From: Hygrocybe punicea
Taxonomy: Eukaryota; Basidiomycota; Agaricomycetes; Agaricales; Hygrophoraceae
Reading direction: 5' to 3'
Assembly: GCA_963556145.1 (NCBI GenBank)
Contig: OY744461.1
Location: forward strand, 9,310,891-9,374,890
DNA: 64,000 nt
This document shows positions 22,262 to 34,412 of the stretch, in pieces (position 1 is the first letter of the stretch; each line of letters opens with the position of its first letter). The notes under the pieces were generated by a model. That model had not been told where the DNA came from, searched no databases, and saw nothing but the letters and a program-made list of their open reading frames with translations. A program made the position numbers and the translations under genes.

Positions 22262-25074
22262 TTACTTCTCCACCATCGTTTCAGTTTCCTGAGCGACATC
22301 CAGCTGGCCGTGCACAGATACATGGACCTTTACTGAAGCGCCAAATTGTCGCAGCACGCCATCGTCCACCACAGATTGGCCACCTACACTGTCGTTCAGG
22401 GCTGCAGGGAGGGAGGAATGGCGGAGCATCGAGATGATCTGCAGTAGGCCGGGATCTGCAGAAAGAAAGCATGTATAATTCAGCAAGGAATATATTAATA
22501 AAATGGCTTCAGGGGAAGGAAGACACGAGGGCAAACAAGGCGTACTTCTAATCACTTTGTCCACGTTGACCGGACGGCATCCGATGATCATTAGGGCTGC
22601 AGCGAAGAAGATCACGCTGGCTGCAAGCCCAATTATGACGAAGTGCCATGACAGGCGGAGTCGTGCGTACAAGACGGGGATGGTGGCTACCGCGGTTGTT
22701 GGTTTCGGGTCCCATCCTGCTGCTCTCAGTGGCCTGTGCGCAATCCGCAAAAAAAAATCTTGTCAGTTATATTGGTTTCTCCTGTGAGGGTCGAATAGCA
22801 GAAAAAAAGGACCACGAACTGGGCAATATCCGAGTATTTAAATATCGCTCCGAGCGCACCATACGAGAAACTCGTGCTGAGTCTCACCGAATTCTCGAAG
22901 TGCTGCAACGTTCGTATGGAGTTGACGGAATGGACAAGAGTCTCCTCGAACAACGAGAGCTGGAGCTCTCCCTGGTCGGCACCCCTATCAACTTTGATGG
23001 CTGCAGGGCCCAAATACAGAGCACTGAACAAATCCTCGTAAGGCGAGCCCCTGGATGGCAATGGCGTTGCATTGAACCATAAGTGAGGATCCGGAGGAGG
23101 GAGTGTGTCGGTATTGTTGATAGGGTGGTTTTGCCCATCGATGATGACGGTCGTGTTTGAGGTTGATAAGGAGCATCCAATGACTTTAACATAGGCTGTA
23201 GTTGCACCGAAAGACAGCGACAAGAAGTCACCAGTGGAGTTGTTGGAATCGGCGACAAAGTAAGAGGGATCTGTAGAGAAGCCTAAGAAGTAGAGATTAC
23301 GAGAGGGTGCGGAGGAATGGTCTGAATCCTCAAATCCTTTGTACAGCGCTGACCGATGAGCTATGGTCAGCTAAAAGTCCTCGGTGTGCAACCTGGAGGA
23401 GACTGTACCAAGCTGATTGCTTGTGAGATTTGATATTCCCATGGCGGATAAATCGCCAGACACCCCTGCAGCGCAATTGAATTAACAACGGACTATGTGC
23501 GTTTCCTTCCCAATGCGACGCACTGACCCAAAGCCCGTTGATTCACAGTTGTGTTCACGGTCAAGCGGACACCATCAGAGATGAGCGTGATATTAGTGGT
23601 CCAATTACTTCGAGGGACATCGCCACATGTGACGGACAGTGCAATTGCAGGGACAGTTATTTGGAATTCAGGCCGAGTGAGGTTAGCCAACGTATCATAG
23701 ATCGCTCTGGAACACAAATGGGTACACCAAATGTGATGGTTGGAGGACACTGCTTACCCGTATCCAAGCCCAGGAAGAGAAATATTCAGAGATTGGAAAG
23801 TTGTACGGGACGAAAGGAGGTACACAGTGTCCCTGGTCACACACGACGTTAGTGAAAACCAACAAGCAAGTGTATGTGGGACTCACTCTTGCTGTGGAAA
23901 GGAATTGGTATAAATCAATTTTCAAGAAAGAAGTGGAGACAAGAAAATGTACCGTTTGTACCAGCTGTGTACCTTTATTATATGGACAACTACGCTGCGA
24001 AGACTAGAGATGACTCACATATTGCGAGTTGACGGCTTTCGTCATGGCGGTAGTGATGGAATTGAGAGTCACATTAGATTCAACGGGCTTCTGGTAGCTT
24101 TCGAACGTGAACGAGGGGACAAAGGAGCTGCTTAGTCCCCAACTGGAAATGAAGTACACCAGGATAACGAAGAGAGAAGCAGGTTGACGGGTACCATTTC
24201 TCCAGACTGCGAAGGAAGGTGAGGCCTCTTAGGGAAGGCCTGGAGCTTACAAGTGGGACGCACCTGTCATTAGGCTAGCACCCGGTCCGAGCCTATAAAG
24301 ACATCTCTCTGAGAGTTGTCACTGATGGAACCCCAAACGTGAAACAAATACCAAGCTGAAGTTTGGTCATGCAGAGCAGTTAGAGTTTGTGGACGAGCGA
24401 ACGCATTGTGCATTGCAAGAGGTTGCAATGCCCAAATCTACATCACACTTGAATGAAGACGAGAATTCACAACATAGAACAAAAATATACCGTTAACCCG
24501 ATCATGGCAGCACCAAGGCTGATGCCAAGTGAAGAATAAATATTGAGTGGAGGTTTGAATACATAGGGCTTACATGGATGTGGTGAAGTTCATGAGAGAA
24601 TTGAACAAGCTGAGATGCGCAATATCGAATGAGATTATACTTCGGTCGACCCCAGTAACACTGATAATCAGCATCACCGTACGAACGAGTACCACTAGAC
24701 CATGGGAAAGGATGCACAACCAATACCGAGGTAGGACGTGGTTGGGAGAGACGGTCTGCACAACGCTGGAGTGAACTGGGTTCATGACCTTGTGATAAGA
24801 TGCGTCCATAAATTGGTGAGTGCCAGTAGGATCTGCACCAGAAGCGAAATAGGCGTACTGGCTAAGGTCATTTTTATAGCGCGCACTGGCAGTGAGAATC
24901 TTTACACCCAAAAACGTTACACCCGGTGAAATCCGAATCGGTGTTTGGTAAGAACCGGTGCTGAAGCGCTGAAGCTTGATAGGCCTCGAACCCCGTGACG
25001 TTCGGAGGTAGAGCACCAACGACCTGCCTGAGCGGAGTGTGAAAAATATTTGCGAGGCGTCTGAGTACAGCAGG
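22262..25074 (-). CDS. Uncharacterised intron-rich membrane protein
   Basis: A multi-exon minus-strand gene of a type common in Agaricomycetes: large extracellular part with N-glycosylation sites (N-x-S/T) and membrane spans. Supported exons: about 24030-24220, membrane segment (ASLFVILVYFISSWG) then NVTLNSITT, ending at GTGAGT; 23493-23750; about 22800-23220 (GCSLSTSNTTVIIDG...LWFNATPLP); 22560-22745 with span FVIIGLAASVIFFAAALMI, a 5' splice site GTACGC and 3' site CTGCAG near 22455; and the final exon DPGLLQIISMLRHSSLPA ending at 22262. Exons upstream of 24240 (24480-25074) are uncertain because the frame is ambiguous. A TIR element abuts the upstream side at 25075 and may have cut off the promoter or first exon. 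Function unknown. Confidence 0.5.
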
Positions 25075-25767
25075 AGGACCCCGGCTTGTCCCCAAAAATG
25101 TTAGATCCAATTTCCGCCAATTTCTGAAAAATATGTCCGGACAAAATTTTCGCTCTGGGGTCGTGTGATGTCCGGATGATGGATCTGGCCTACATATACA
25201 CCCAAAATATGTCCGGATGACGGATCTAGCATACTAAAAATGTCCCTAAAATTACCAAAAAATCTCAAAAAAATCCTCTACTTCACCTAAGGGTATCTAC
25301 GCTATATCAGTCTATTTCCTCATCTTCCTTGCTTTGGCTGTGCTTCTGGGACTCCTTGACATCCTTGGCCAACATTTTTTGGTATTTCTGTAATGTCCTG
25401 AAGAGAATGGCTTCTTTTTCTCCAAGTTCAATGTTGATGACTTGGTTGACAAGGGACATGTCTGAGATAAGTGGTAGAGGGTGAAACTGAGCTGTATGAG
25501 GAGCAGTTGACATTGAACAAATTTTTCTGTTACATGATGCTATATATGGTAGTATAAATATGGTCCGCCGGGGTCATTACCTGGTTAGGATGTCCGGACG
25601 CGGATCTGGCATTTCTGCAAGTCGGATGGCCATGTCTGGACAATGGATCTGGCTGTACCACCATTTCTGGCCCTCCATGTCCGGATTGGCATCTGACATT
25701 TTGACCAAAACCTCAAAATTTTGTCCGGATTGGGGATCTATCCTAGGTTCAGACAAGCCGGGGTCCT
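25075..25767. mobile_element. Non-autonomous TIR element with TGTCCGGA repeats
   Basis: 693 bp with inverted ends AGGACCCCGGCTTGTC and GACAAGCCGGGGTCCT, flanked by an exact 8-bp duplication ACAGCAGG at 25067-25074 and 25768-25775. At least seven TGTCCGGA-like motifs, most followed within a few bases by GGATCT, lie on both sides, all in the same orientation. The central part holds an intact 68-codon minus-strand frame (25307-25513). An 8-bp duplication fits hAT or the KDZ superfamily; the GGACCCCGGC end is not the TAGTG end of the other hATs here. No transposase is visible. Confidence 0.85.
25307..25513 (-). CDS. Hypothetical 68-residue protein inside a TIR element
   Basis: ATG to stop frame, charged and helical towards the end (LFRTLQKYQKMLAKDVK, then acidic SKEDEEID). 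It is the only sizeable frame in the element and may be an exon of a lost transposase or a captured host exon. No family recognised. Confidence 0.3.
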   Translation of the reverse strand: MSTAPHTAQFHPLPLISDMSLVNQVINIELGEKEAILFRTLQKYQKMLAKDVKESQKHSQSKEDEEID

Positions 25768-25851
25768 ACAGCAGGTCGATCATCCCTCACATGAGCTCAA
25801 CACGTAGATCCTATCGCCCGGACTCGTGACCTTCAAACTCCGCGAGCTGCC

Positions 25852-25860
25852 TATATAAGG
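25852..25860 (+). promoter_or_regulatory. TATA box upstream of the DIRS-like element
   Basis: TATATAAGG about 80 bp upstream of the start of the gag-like frame, followed by a C/T-rich leader as in many fungal promoters. Assigned by position and sequence only. Confidence 0.45.
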
Positions 25861-25931
25861 GCAGTGATCCCCAGATCAGGCACCGTCACGACGCGAGATC
25901 CACCATCTCTCGGGTTTTTGACCTTGTTTCC

Positions 25932-28262
25932 TTGCCTCATGTCGGTCCCCATAGTTGCCTCCGACTTTCTCCGTTCCTCTCTACTCTCCCTTCCGCCGCC
26001 CTCCCTACCACTCTTCCTTCCTCTCCTTCTGCTGTAGATAGGACCTCCTCTCCTGGTTTACCAGTAGACGACTTCAATTTGGAAGCGATCAACCAGATTC
26101 TGACAGATATACCTCTGTCCCCTTCCCATTGGTGGGCATTTGTCCTAGATTCCATTGAAGAAGTTCCTCCCCTGGCTGCCAGTGTGCCCCCGGCAAAATG
26201 TTCATGCAAGGCTCCCTCTAGGTTGACAACTCCTGTTACCAGGTCTGCTCATGCAGGAAAAGGAAAAGCTCCCCAATTGCCTTCCACTCTGGCTGGCCCT
26301 TCTTGTCTCGCAGTGTCTTCTGGGCCACCTTGATTTATCTCCTGTCCTTCCATTCCACACTCGTTGTCTCTCAATTCCATCACTCCTTCTCTTTCCGCCA
26401 CTTCAATTCTGACAGCCTCTTCCTTGGTTCCAACAGCCCTCTCCTCTATTCCCTTGTCCTCATCCTTGGCTCTCCCTCCCTCCTCCATTCCTCCTACAAT
26501 CCCTCATTCCCCAGTCATGACTGCTCCTGTTTTGGCCCTCCATCTGTGTTCCTCTCCAACCATTCTGTCGATCCCAGCCATTCCTCCAACTTCAGGACCT
26601 CCCAGGGTTTCCTCTCCAGCCATTCCACAAGCTCTAGCCTCTTCACCTAGTCCTTCCAGACTCCTGGCCATTGTCCATCCCTCAATAGGTTCTTTCAGGC
26701 CTAGCCCACCCAGACTCCCCACAGCTGTCCCAGCACCTTTAGACTCTATCAACCCTGATGTAGTGTCTGCCTTTTCCCTGGCCCTCTTGATGGCAACCCT
26801 GCATGCACTCCTGCTGCTATTTTGAACCCTGCAATCACTCCTGGTGCAATTTCGGCCCCCTGCATGCACCCAAGAAGCCCTGACATTGGGATTAATACTT
26901 CAGGTGAGCACGCCATCCCTCTCACTCATCTCTCTTCATGCATATATGCACTGTCAGGCTTTTCACAGCCCTGCTCACTCGTTTTTCGAGTCTTTGCCTT
27001 GCCGTATTTCCAGCCCTTGCTCACTTGCTCACTCTCTTTGCTGTTATCCAGCACACCCAGGTGAATTTATATTGCCTGGAGTGTCTCCAGGTTTTCATCT
27101 GTCTCCAGGTTTTCATACCCTCGCCTCTACGAACACGCAGCTGGACCCAAACAATATTCTCTTTCCTCCCAGTATTATCAAAATTTTGGAACAAGGCTGG
27201 CATAAGCATATTCCTTTACAGTTGCTCTCAAATTCACGCTGCCGTATGGCTCTTTATTGCCCTTCTGCTAGCAACACTCTTGCCATTGTGGAATGTGGCC
27301 ACCTTCAAATCCAGCAATCTGCTTTAGATGCGGCAGGGGAGTTGGAGATTTCCATGCCCAATTTCTGGGAGGCTTGGCCTTGCCTTTGCGACTTGATCGA
27401 GCAATACCTCAACTCTCCCCAGAAATGTCAGATTGTGGATGTATTTCATTCTCACTTTCATTTCATAACTAGTTGTCATGACTTCACGGACCTCTTCTGC
27501 CTGTATGTTCTGTACAACTCTCATATTCAGCAGGCTTTCATTCAACAATCCAACTCTTTTTCACCTGCCACCTTCCATTCTCATCTCTGGCTTCAGATCA
27601 TCGATAACAATCATTCACACCAACTTGCAGCCATGCAAGGTACAATGAACAGTATCCACTCTGCCCCCTTTGTTTCCCAACCATCCGGTGCTTCCAAGGG
27701 CTCGCCAGCCAGTCAATCTCATGCCCCAAATCTTGGTGTCTCCAAACACACATCTTCAGCTCCTGAAAAATCGTCCGATGCTCCCATGGTGTGCTTCATC
27801 TGTCTCTCAGGCTCACACAGTGGATGCAAATGCCCCAAGCCAGGTAATGGCTTTCTTTCAAAAGGGGAAGATGGCTACTGGAAAGCCCTGGATAACGTCC
27901 AAGTCTGCTTCCATTTCAATGGGCATGCTGGCTGCTCCTTCACTGATATGGTGATACCTGTCTCTACTCCCATATCTGTTCCTTCTGTGGCTTTACTTTG
28001 CATAATGCACAATCCCACCCTCAAGTCTGAGTTCTTTCCCATCATCACTCCCCTTAAAGCAGATAAATGGCACAAGCTCCTTTTGGCTGCCAGTGTACTA
28101 GATATTTTCTCTGATGTCCCTGAATGGTTGCATTCTGGTTTCCATATTGGCATTTGTGCTTCGATTTCTAAAGTTTTTTCCATCCTTAACCATAAATCTG
28201 CACTGGAGAATCCTTCCATTATCAATGATTACATTGCTAATGAAGTCAAAGAAGGGAGATAG
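25932..28262 (+). pseudogene. Gag-like protein of the DIRS-like element
   Basis: One reading frame of about 775 codons interrupted only by TGA at 26331 and 26823. The first third is Ser/Pro-rich with little structure. The middle has the conserved WHKHIPLQLL...SALDAAGELEISM...DLIEQYLN pattern of this gag family. A zinc-binding stretch CFICLSGSHSGCKC is at 27790-27830, with further Cys/His residues after it. The end leads into reverse-transcriptase sequence (GICASISKVF, NDYIANEVKEGR). Start codon not assigned. Confidence 0.6.
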
Positions 28263-28264
28263 TC

Positions 28265-29710
28265 TCATGGATATTCCCCAGGTGAATTTTTGGCCCTTTC
28301 AGCCCCTACCACACTTCTCCTCTCAGCTTGTGTTTCAATAAACCGCTTAAGCCTCGCCTCATTGAAGACCATTTGTTTCCTTGAAACAACCCTGCGATGT
28401 TGTCTGTCAACTCTGAAATCGATTACTCTGCCTTTTCTTGTGATTGGGAAACTTCTATCAACTGTTTTACTTGTGTTCTGAATGCTCCTCCAGGTACCAA
28501 TTCAGCCATATTCAATAACGTTTCTTTATTGATGATTTTACTCGCATTCTGGTGTCTTCCCCAGGTACTGAAGTTGCCATTTTCAATGTCAATGCAGCCC
28601 ACTGCCACATGCTGGTGGTGCCAGAAGATCACCTTCATGTGTGTGTCACCTGGAAAGGTTGTGTCCATATGGATCACTGTTGCTCTTTTGGCTGTACAAG
28701 TTCATTCAGGATTTTCAGCCGTGCTGCTGATGCAATCATATGCATTTACATTTTCAAATTGGTCGACAATATTCTCAAATGGGCTGACGACTTCACATTC
28801 TGGTGTTTTCCCATCAAGCCTGCTATAGATGGTGGCTGGTCATATTCTTATGATGAATCCCTGGTCTGGGATGTGGCTGTGGATTTGGGTTGGCCTTGGT
28901 CTACAAAGCTGGGCAAGTGTATCCCTTTCACATCATCCTTCAACTACATTGGTTTTCACTGGAATCTCATCACAAAATCTGTCTCCCTTCTGTATTCAAA
29001 GCATACAAAATTCCTGTCAAAGCTTGTCGGCTGGGTTCCTGGTGCCTCTGTCACTCATAAAGAATGTGAATCTGTCATAGGCTCTCTTAATCATTGCTCA
29101 GTCATCATCTTTGCAAGTCGTTCCCATCTCCCTTCACTTTATCATTTTCTGGAATCATTCACCTCTCGCTTCTTGCCCCTCGCCTTTTATTAAACTCCAC
29201 ATTCCTTCTTCTACCCTCTCCGACATTTCTTGGTGGCATGATCAACTTTCCCTCCCTTGGCGAGGTATGAACATCTCCACTTGTCCCCTCTACCATCTTT
29301 GTTGATGCTTCATCATCATGGGGCATCAGCCTTGTCTGGGATGACTGTTGGTTGGCATGGCCCCTTGTGCCTGGTTGGCATTCTGATGGCAGAGATATTG
29401 GCTGGGCTGAGATGGTCATGGTTTTTCTGGCCCTGCTTACAATCATAAATCACAGTGCCTGTTCTGTCTCATTCTCTCTGTGATCTGATAATGCTGGTGT
29501 TGTGGGAGCCTTCGGTGCAGGCTTTTCACGTAACCACCATCAAAACTCGCTCCTCTGCCATGTCCTTCTTCTATTTCACAAGTTTGACATCTGGTTTTCT
29601 ATTACCTGGATCTGCTCTGAAGACAACCTGGCTGATGGTGCTTCAAGGTCTTTTCCCTTCCTGGTGTAATATTTTACCTCATCCACCTCATATCCCATTT
29701 TTCTTGTGAC
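28265..29710 (+). pseudogene. DIRS-like reverse transcriptase and RNase H
   Basis: RT blocks are readable in changing frames: AIFNVNAAHCHML (D-x-D-A-A-Y block, Asp replaced by Asn), VHMDHCCSFG, then the active-site box KWADDF near 28775-28792, and FTSSFNYIGFHWNL. RNase H follows with VDASSSWGISLVW and, after a TGA stop, SDNAGVVGAFGAG and NLADGASR. Many Arg positions are His or Cys, as expected from CpG decay. No functional product is possible. Confidence 0.7.
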
Positions 29711-29989
29711 CATTTGTCACCCCTGCAATTTCAGCTCCTTGATGTTGTTTTTGCCTCCCACTTTCTGTCATATTTAGCTCCTGCTTAGCGTGTGTTACTG
29801 TAGCTTGCGTGTGAATACTGTCACTTAGTTATTCAAAAAATGAGATTTCTTTCTCTGTTAATCGCCATGGGCTTTTCTTCTTATTTCCTCCATGCTGTCT
29901 GATGCGACTTAACATTCACATGGCTGCCCTGGTTTCATCCTCTGTTTCCAATTTTGTGACAGCAAAACTGGCACCCTCTCTCATTCCCT

Positions 29990-30955
29990 CATCTCTTGCT
30001 TTGTTTCTGCTGTCAATAGATCACACCCTGATCATGCCTGGGCTGTGTCGACTCATAAAAACTACAATGGGGATGTCTCAAGATTCATCCAATTCTGCAA
30101 TGCAAACTCAATCCCTGCATCAGAAACTCTTCCAGCATCTGAGCTCCTCCTATGCTCTTTTGTCGCTTCTGCCGCTGGTACACGTGGTAGCTCTTCAGTT
30201 TGTAACAATCTTTCTGGCATCTGTGCATGGCATATCGTTAATGATCTCCTGTGCCACAGTGGCACACACCTCTCTGACGTTGTCCGTGGTGTTGAGAATC
30301 TTGCTCCTGCTTCATCAAAGCACCAGCTGTGCCTCCTGGTTACCTACAACATGCTTGCAGCTTTGCATCACTACCTGTCTCCCTCTGATCCTTTTGACAC
30401 TTGCATCCTCATGGCAGCTTTGTGTGTCTTTTGGAGCCAATACCATCTGGGCAATCTCCTGCCCCAGTTGGACCATTCACATAACCCAAACATTTTCCCA
30501 TCGATTTCAGACCTCTTCCCTCCAGCTTCTGCCAGAGGCTCTCACAAACTTCATCTCCCTTGGGATAAGGTAAAGTGCATGAAAGGTGCATATATTGTGA
30601 TTTGCTGCTAAGGTGGGCCACATACCCTATCACTGCCCTTGACTCCCACCTCACGTCGAATAAAATCCCCACTAATTTCTCTCTGTTTGCATATAACACT
30701 CCTTCTGGGCACCTCGCCCTTTGTGTGTGAAAATTTCTTGCCCGTTGTAACAGTGTTTGGACATGCCTTGGTTATCTGATTTTTTTGGGTCACAGCTTTC
30801 ACATTGGTGGAACAACAGAACTTCTCCTTCACAGTGTCCCAACCAACATTGTAAGGATTCTTGGATGCTGGTCTTCTGACACTTTCTTGCACTATTGGAG
30901 AGATCTTGAATCCAGCACCCCTCTCTATGCAGAACTCCTCCTGCCTCCTTGATAT
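29990..30955 (+). pseudogene. DIRS-like tyrosine recombinase
   Basis: Site-specific recombinase that integrates the circular DNA copy in this class. The N-terminal domain reads THKNYNGDVSRFIQFCNA and LPASELLLCSFVA (30045-30200). The catalytic domain continues past TGA stops to FLARCNSVWTCLGY, GHSFHIGGTTELLL (30787-30830) and WSSDTFLHYWR with the nucleophile Tyr. The H-x-x-R box reads H-S-F-H: CAC stands in place of an Arg CGC, so a catalytic Arg is lost. Confidence 0.75.
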
Positions 30956-31188
30956 GTCATTTCCCTTGTCATGTTCCTTCATTAATTTTTGAGGTTTTTG
31001 GTTTTTGTTTCGTGTTTTCTGTTCAGGCTTGCCTTTCATCCCTTCTTGCCTTTCTTTGGGCAGATTGTCTCCACCTGCACATCACACGCAAATCGTCAGT
31101 CATGTTCTTGTAGATTTAGCCCTCTCTTTATCTCATGCTAGCTACATTTCCCCAACTTCCAATTTCTCCCAAAAACCTATGACAGGAG

Positions 31189-32662
31189 TAGTGCTACCAC
31201 AGTTCAGTTCAGTCCAGTTCAGACCCATTTTGGCTGAACCCTGAACTGAACCTGAACCGCCCTGAACCGTTCAGATATTTTTTTCAGGGCCCGAACCGGG
31301 TTCATGAACGGTTCAGACACTCAATTTTATAGTTATCATGTATTCTACATGTAAAATTTCACAATTTATTCTAACTAACTACAAAACTCAATATATTATT
31401 ATTAAAAATTCAACCTCTGGCACTGGTGAGGCACCCATCTCCCTGTAACCTCGCGAACATAGCCCCGACGTCAATTGACGCTGGGCTGCGTGTTTGTGAG
31501 GTGTTAGCCAGAGGTGGGGACCTGGTCCCGCCTTGGTGCTGGTGGTCGCACACCTAGTGCAGCGGGAGTCGGTCAGTGCACTGCTCCCATTGCTCCCCTC
31601 GCCTCCATCGTGATCCGTCGTCCTCATCCTTGTTGTTGCCATTGCATTGCAGTTGCAGTTGCCATTGCCATTGCCATTGCCATTCCATTGGTGTGGGGCA
31701 TTGGCGTGAGTGTGAGCATTGGCATGGGCGCGGGCACAGGTGAGGGCGAGGGTGTCAGTGTGGTCGTGGGCATCATTGGGCTGGTGTGTATAGTAGTATT
31801 AGCTGACTTCGTTAATAAGAAATACAAACTTACGAAGGGCATCGGGGTTGGGTGCACCTTCCCCGCCGCTCTCTTTCTCTTGTTTGGGGGTGGTTCAGTG
31901 ACTGCTATGGTGGTGGTGCTGTTGTCATTGCGTTGCCGGTGCCGTTGCCGTTGCCGTTGCCGTGGAAGTTGGCATTGGCATTGGCATTGGCGTTGAATGG
32001 GCGTGGCATTGGCGTTGGTGTTAGCGTGGGTGTGGGTGTGGGTGTGGGTGTCGTTGGGCTGGTGGGGATGGTAGTGTTAGTTGTTACTTAGTAGTAAATA
32101 AACACTTACGATTGGCAGCAGGGTTGGGTGCACCAACCCCGCCACTCTCTTTCTCTCGTTTGGGGGTTATTCGTTGATGGCGACGTGCCACTATGGTGGT
32201 GCTGGTGCTGGTGCTGGTGCTGGTGCTGCCCCTCGTCGTCGTCGTCCATCTGGTGGTGCCAACTTGGTGGTGGTTGGTAGAGGAGCCTACAAAACTATTA
32301 GTGAATGAGAAATAAATGATAAAGAATGTAGAACTTACCTATTTGCCTCGAATGCAAGCGTTCGAGGCTTTTGAGAGTGGTGGTTGGTGGCTGAGAATAA
32401 AGTTTAGTGACTAAAATGGAAATTTGCTGAATCAGCATGTGAGTAAAACTTTCATTTCGAGTGCAAAATACATACCTGTGGATATCGGTTTGGTGGTTCT
32501 GAACCGCTCGTGAACCGTTTAGACAACCCGGGGGTTGCCTGAACCCCAAACCGGACCCAGGGTTCAGTTCAGCCCAAGGTGCTGGACTGAACCGAACTTC
32601 CAGTTCGGTTCAGAGTTCGAACTGGGTTCAGATCGGTTCTGAACCGAACTTTGGCAGCACTA
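31189..32662 (-). mobile_element. Non-autonomous hAT with four antisense introns
   Basis: 1474 bp, ends TAGTGCTACC and GGCAGCACTA, exact 8-bp duplication GACAGGAG at 31181-31188 and 32663-32670. The terminal 150 bp are dense in GAACCG/GGTTCAG repeats like the full hAT at 15950. The middle has no transposase. On the minus strand, clean intron signals occur at 32427-32475 (GTATGT...TTCAG), 32295-32338 (GTAAGT...CTAATAG), 32059-32109 (GTAAGT, CTAAC, CCAG) and 31781-31833 (GTAAGT, CTAAT, CCAG), each 44-53 nt. Exon ends before two donors encode WCTQPCC and RCTQPRC. Exons are low-complexity (GGTGCT, GCCATT runs). Confidence 0.85.
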
Positions 32663-32670
32663 GACAGGAG

Positions 32671-33046
32671 TATAAGTCGCATCACTATATTAATCCCTCA
32701 CTCTGTACTCTAGTCCCTATCCCAGCCAAGAAAACCATAGAATTTAGAATAATTAAAATACCACTATACTACTGTTCAACATGTAATCACTACCTCCTGG
32801 CATATGGACACTATTCAGTACTGTAACAATCTCTATGGTGGCAACACTGCACTTCACAAAAAACAGTGTGACCACCTGCTCCTTTGCAACAACACCTGAC
32901 CTTCCCACACTAAGAGCCTAATGATAGTGGCTGATCATGAGTCGCAGCCACTATTGTTAGGCTCTACTTTGCTAAAATCCCTTCCCCAGCTGTAATTTGT
33001 GTACCAAACCTTCTTGCATGTATAAGTAAAATTGTGGTGTCCTATA
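32671..33046. other. Spacer with a 53-bp hairpin
   Basis: No gene. An inverted repeat at 32913-32965 pairs AGAGCCTAATGATAGTGGCTG with its near-perfect complement around an 11-base loop. It may be a terminal structure of the DIRS-like element or a tiny MITE; no flanking duplication was found. Confidence 0.45.
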
Positions 33047-33540
33047 TAGTGTTGGGTAAGTTCGGTTTGGTCTGGTTTTGGGCCTTTTTGCCCAAACTGA
33101 GACCAAACAGTTTGCTGCCAAGATTTCCAGGAACCAGACCGAAACTGATCAAAACTATTTCAATTGGTTTGGTTTGGTCCAAACTCGGTCTAAACCAAGA
33201 CTGTTGCATATTCACCTCGCGAGAGCTGTGCACGTCAGTTGACATAGCCAGCATCTTCATGAGGTGGGATTGGGGGGCAGGTGAGTTGCCGTGCTCCATT
33301 TCTGACCATGTGAGAGAGCCACACGTCAATTGATGTGGCCGGCCTCATCACGAAGTGGGATTGGGGAGCAGGGGGCTGCAAGGCCCAGTCCTGGCAAAAC
33401 GCACACATAGTACACATGCGTTCCGCTTCAGTTGCATCCAGGTGGTGGTAGTGGTGTCCCAACATGTCATACTCTGTATTATGAGAATAAAATCAATGAA
33501 AAAATTTGATGAAAAAAAACATACCATGAAGCAGTGAGGG
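33047..33540 (-). mobile_element. Truncated non-autonomous hAT
   Basis: Left end TAGTGTTGGGTAAGTTCGG with GGTTTGG subterminal repeats. The right end is missing; the sequence passes into Plavaka coding near 33540. A minus-strand intron lies at 33474-33524 (GTATGT...ATACAG), preceded by an exon end encoding WSIHPHCFM. It includes two SPAPQSH/PPAPQSH peptide motifs followed by a (T)S(I/T)DV motif, shared with the elements at 37194 and 50037. Confidence 0.65.
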
Positions 33541-34412
33541 TGGATGGACCAGCGATGATTCTAAGGCCTTCATGAAGGTGATATTGCATTCTGTGGTGGA
33601 CTCTCAAATACTCACAAGTATTGGCAGGTTTTTCTCCCTGCTATTGTGGGCTACATCCCTGATGAGATGGTCCATGCCCTTAGCTCTTTTATGGACTTCT
33701 GCTACTATGTACACTGATCCATGATCAATGAAGACACCCTTCACACACAACTCTTGCCAACTTCCAATGTGATCGACAAGTGTTCATTAATACTGGTGTC
33801 CATGAGTACTTTGTGCTTCCTCAGCAATACTCACTGGATTATTATCGATGGAATATTCAAACGTTTGGAGCCCTGAATGGGCTCTGCTCTTCAATTATGG
33901 AATTGAAGCACATCAAGGCCATCAAGAAACCATGGTGATGTTCAAGCCGATGGAAAGCCCTTGATCAAATGTTGCTTATCAATCAAAGAATTGACAAGCT
34001 CACAGCATCCAAGGTCCATTTTACTGATCATGGGATGCTCAGAGGTCATATCACCGGAATGCTATTGGATCTTGCTGGGGGAATATCCACCTGTTACGTT
34101 TCCAACTCCGCTTCCAACCCCGATGCCCATTCCGATACCCACCATGACGATTCTGCACTGCACACCTTCCTTTTTCATTTCTTTTTGTCCTTTGTCTTCC
34201 TTTCAATGTCATTGTTTCTTCATTCGGACATCCTTGTATTTTCTTATCCTTGTTCTCTTTTTGTCCCTTCTTCTAGAACAATCCAGACCGACCATGGACA
34301 TCTCCCACGTGACCTTGTTGTACCCGAATAGTCTCCTTGCCGATGGACGTCACCGACATTGTCTTTTCCCTTCGATATCTTGTTTACGCTATCCCACGAT
34401 AAACCGATCACA

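Larger units (their letters stand above)
25776..31188 (+). mobile_element. Tyrosine-recombinase (DIRS-like) retrotransposon, degraded
   Basis: The order is gag-like region with zinc motif, reverse transcriptase, RNase H, then tyrosine recombinase, which defines tyrosine-recombinase retrotransposons rather than LTR elements with DDE integrase. The domains match those of Agaricomycete DIRS-type elements. A TATATAAGG box at 25852-25860 precedes a pyrimidine-rich leader and the first frame. The termini were not resolved: no clear split or inverted terminal repeats could be paired. At the right it is interrupted at 31188 by a non-autonomous hAT; sequence beyond 32670, including a 53-bp hairpin at 32913-32965, may belong to its tail. 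The coding region is CpG-poor with many TGA stops, so it is an old copy. Confidence 0.75.
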
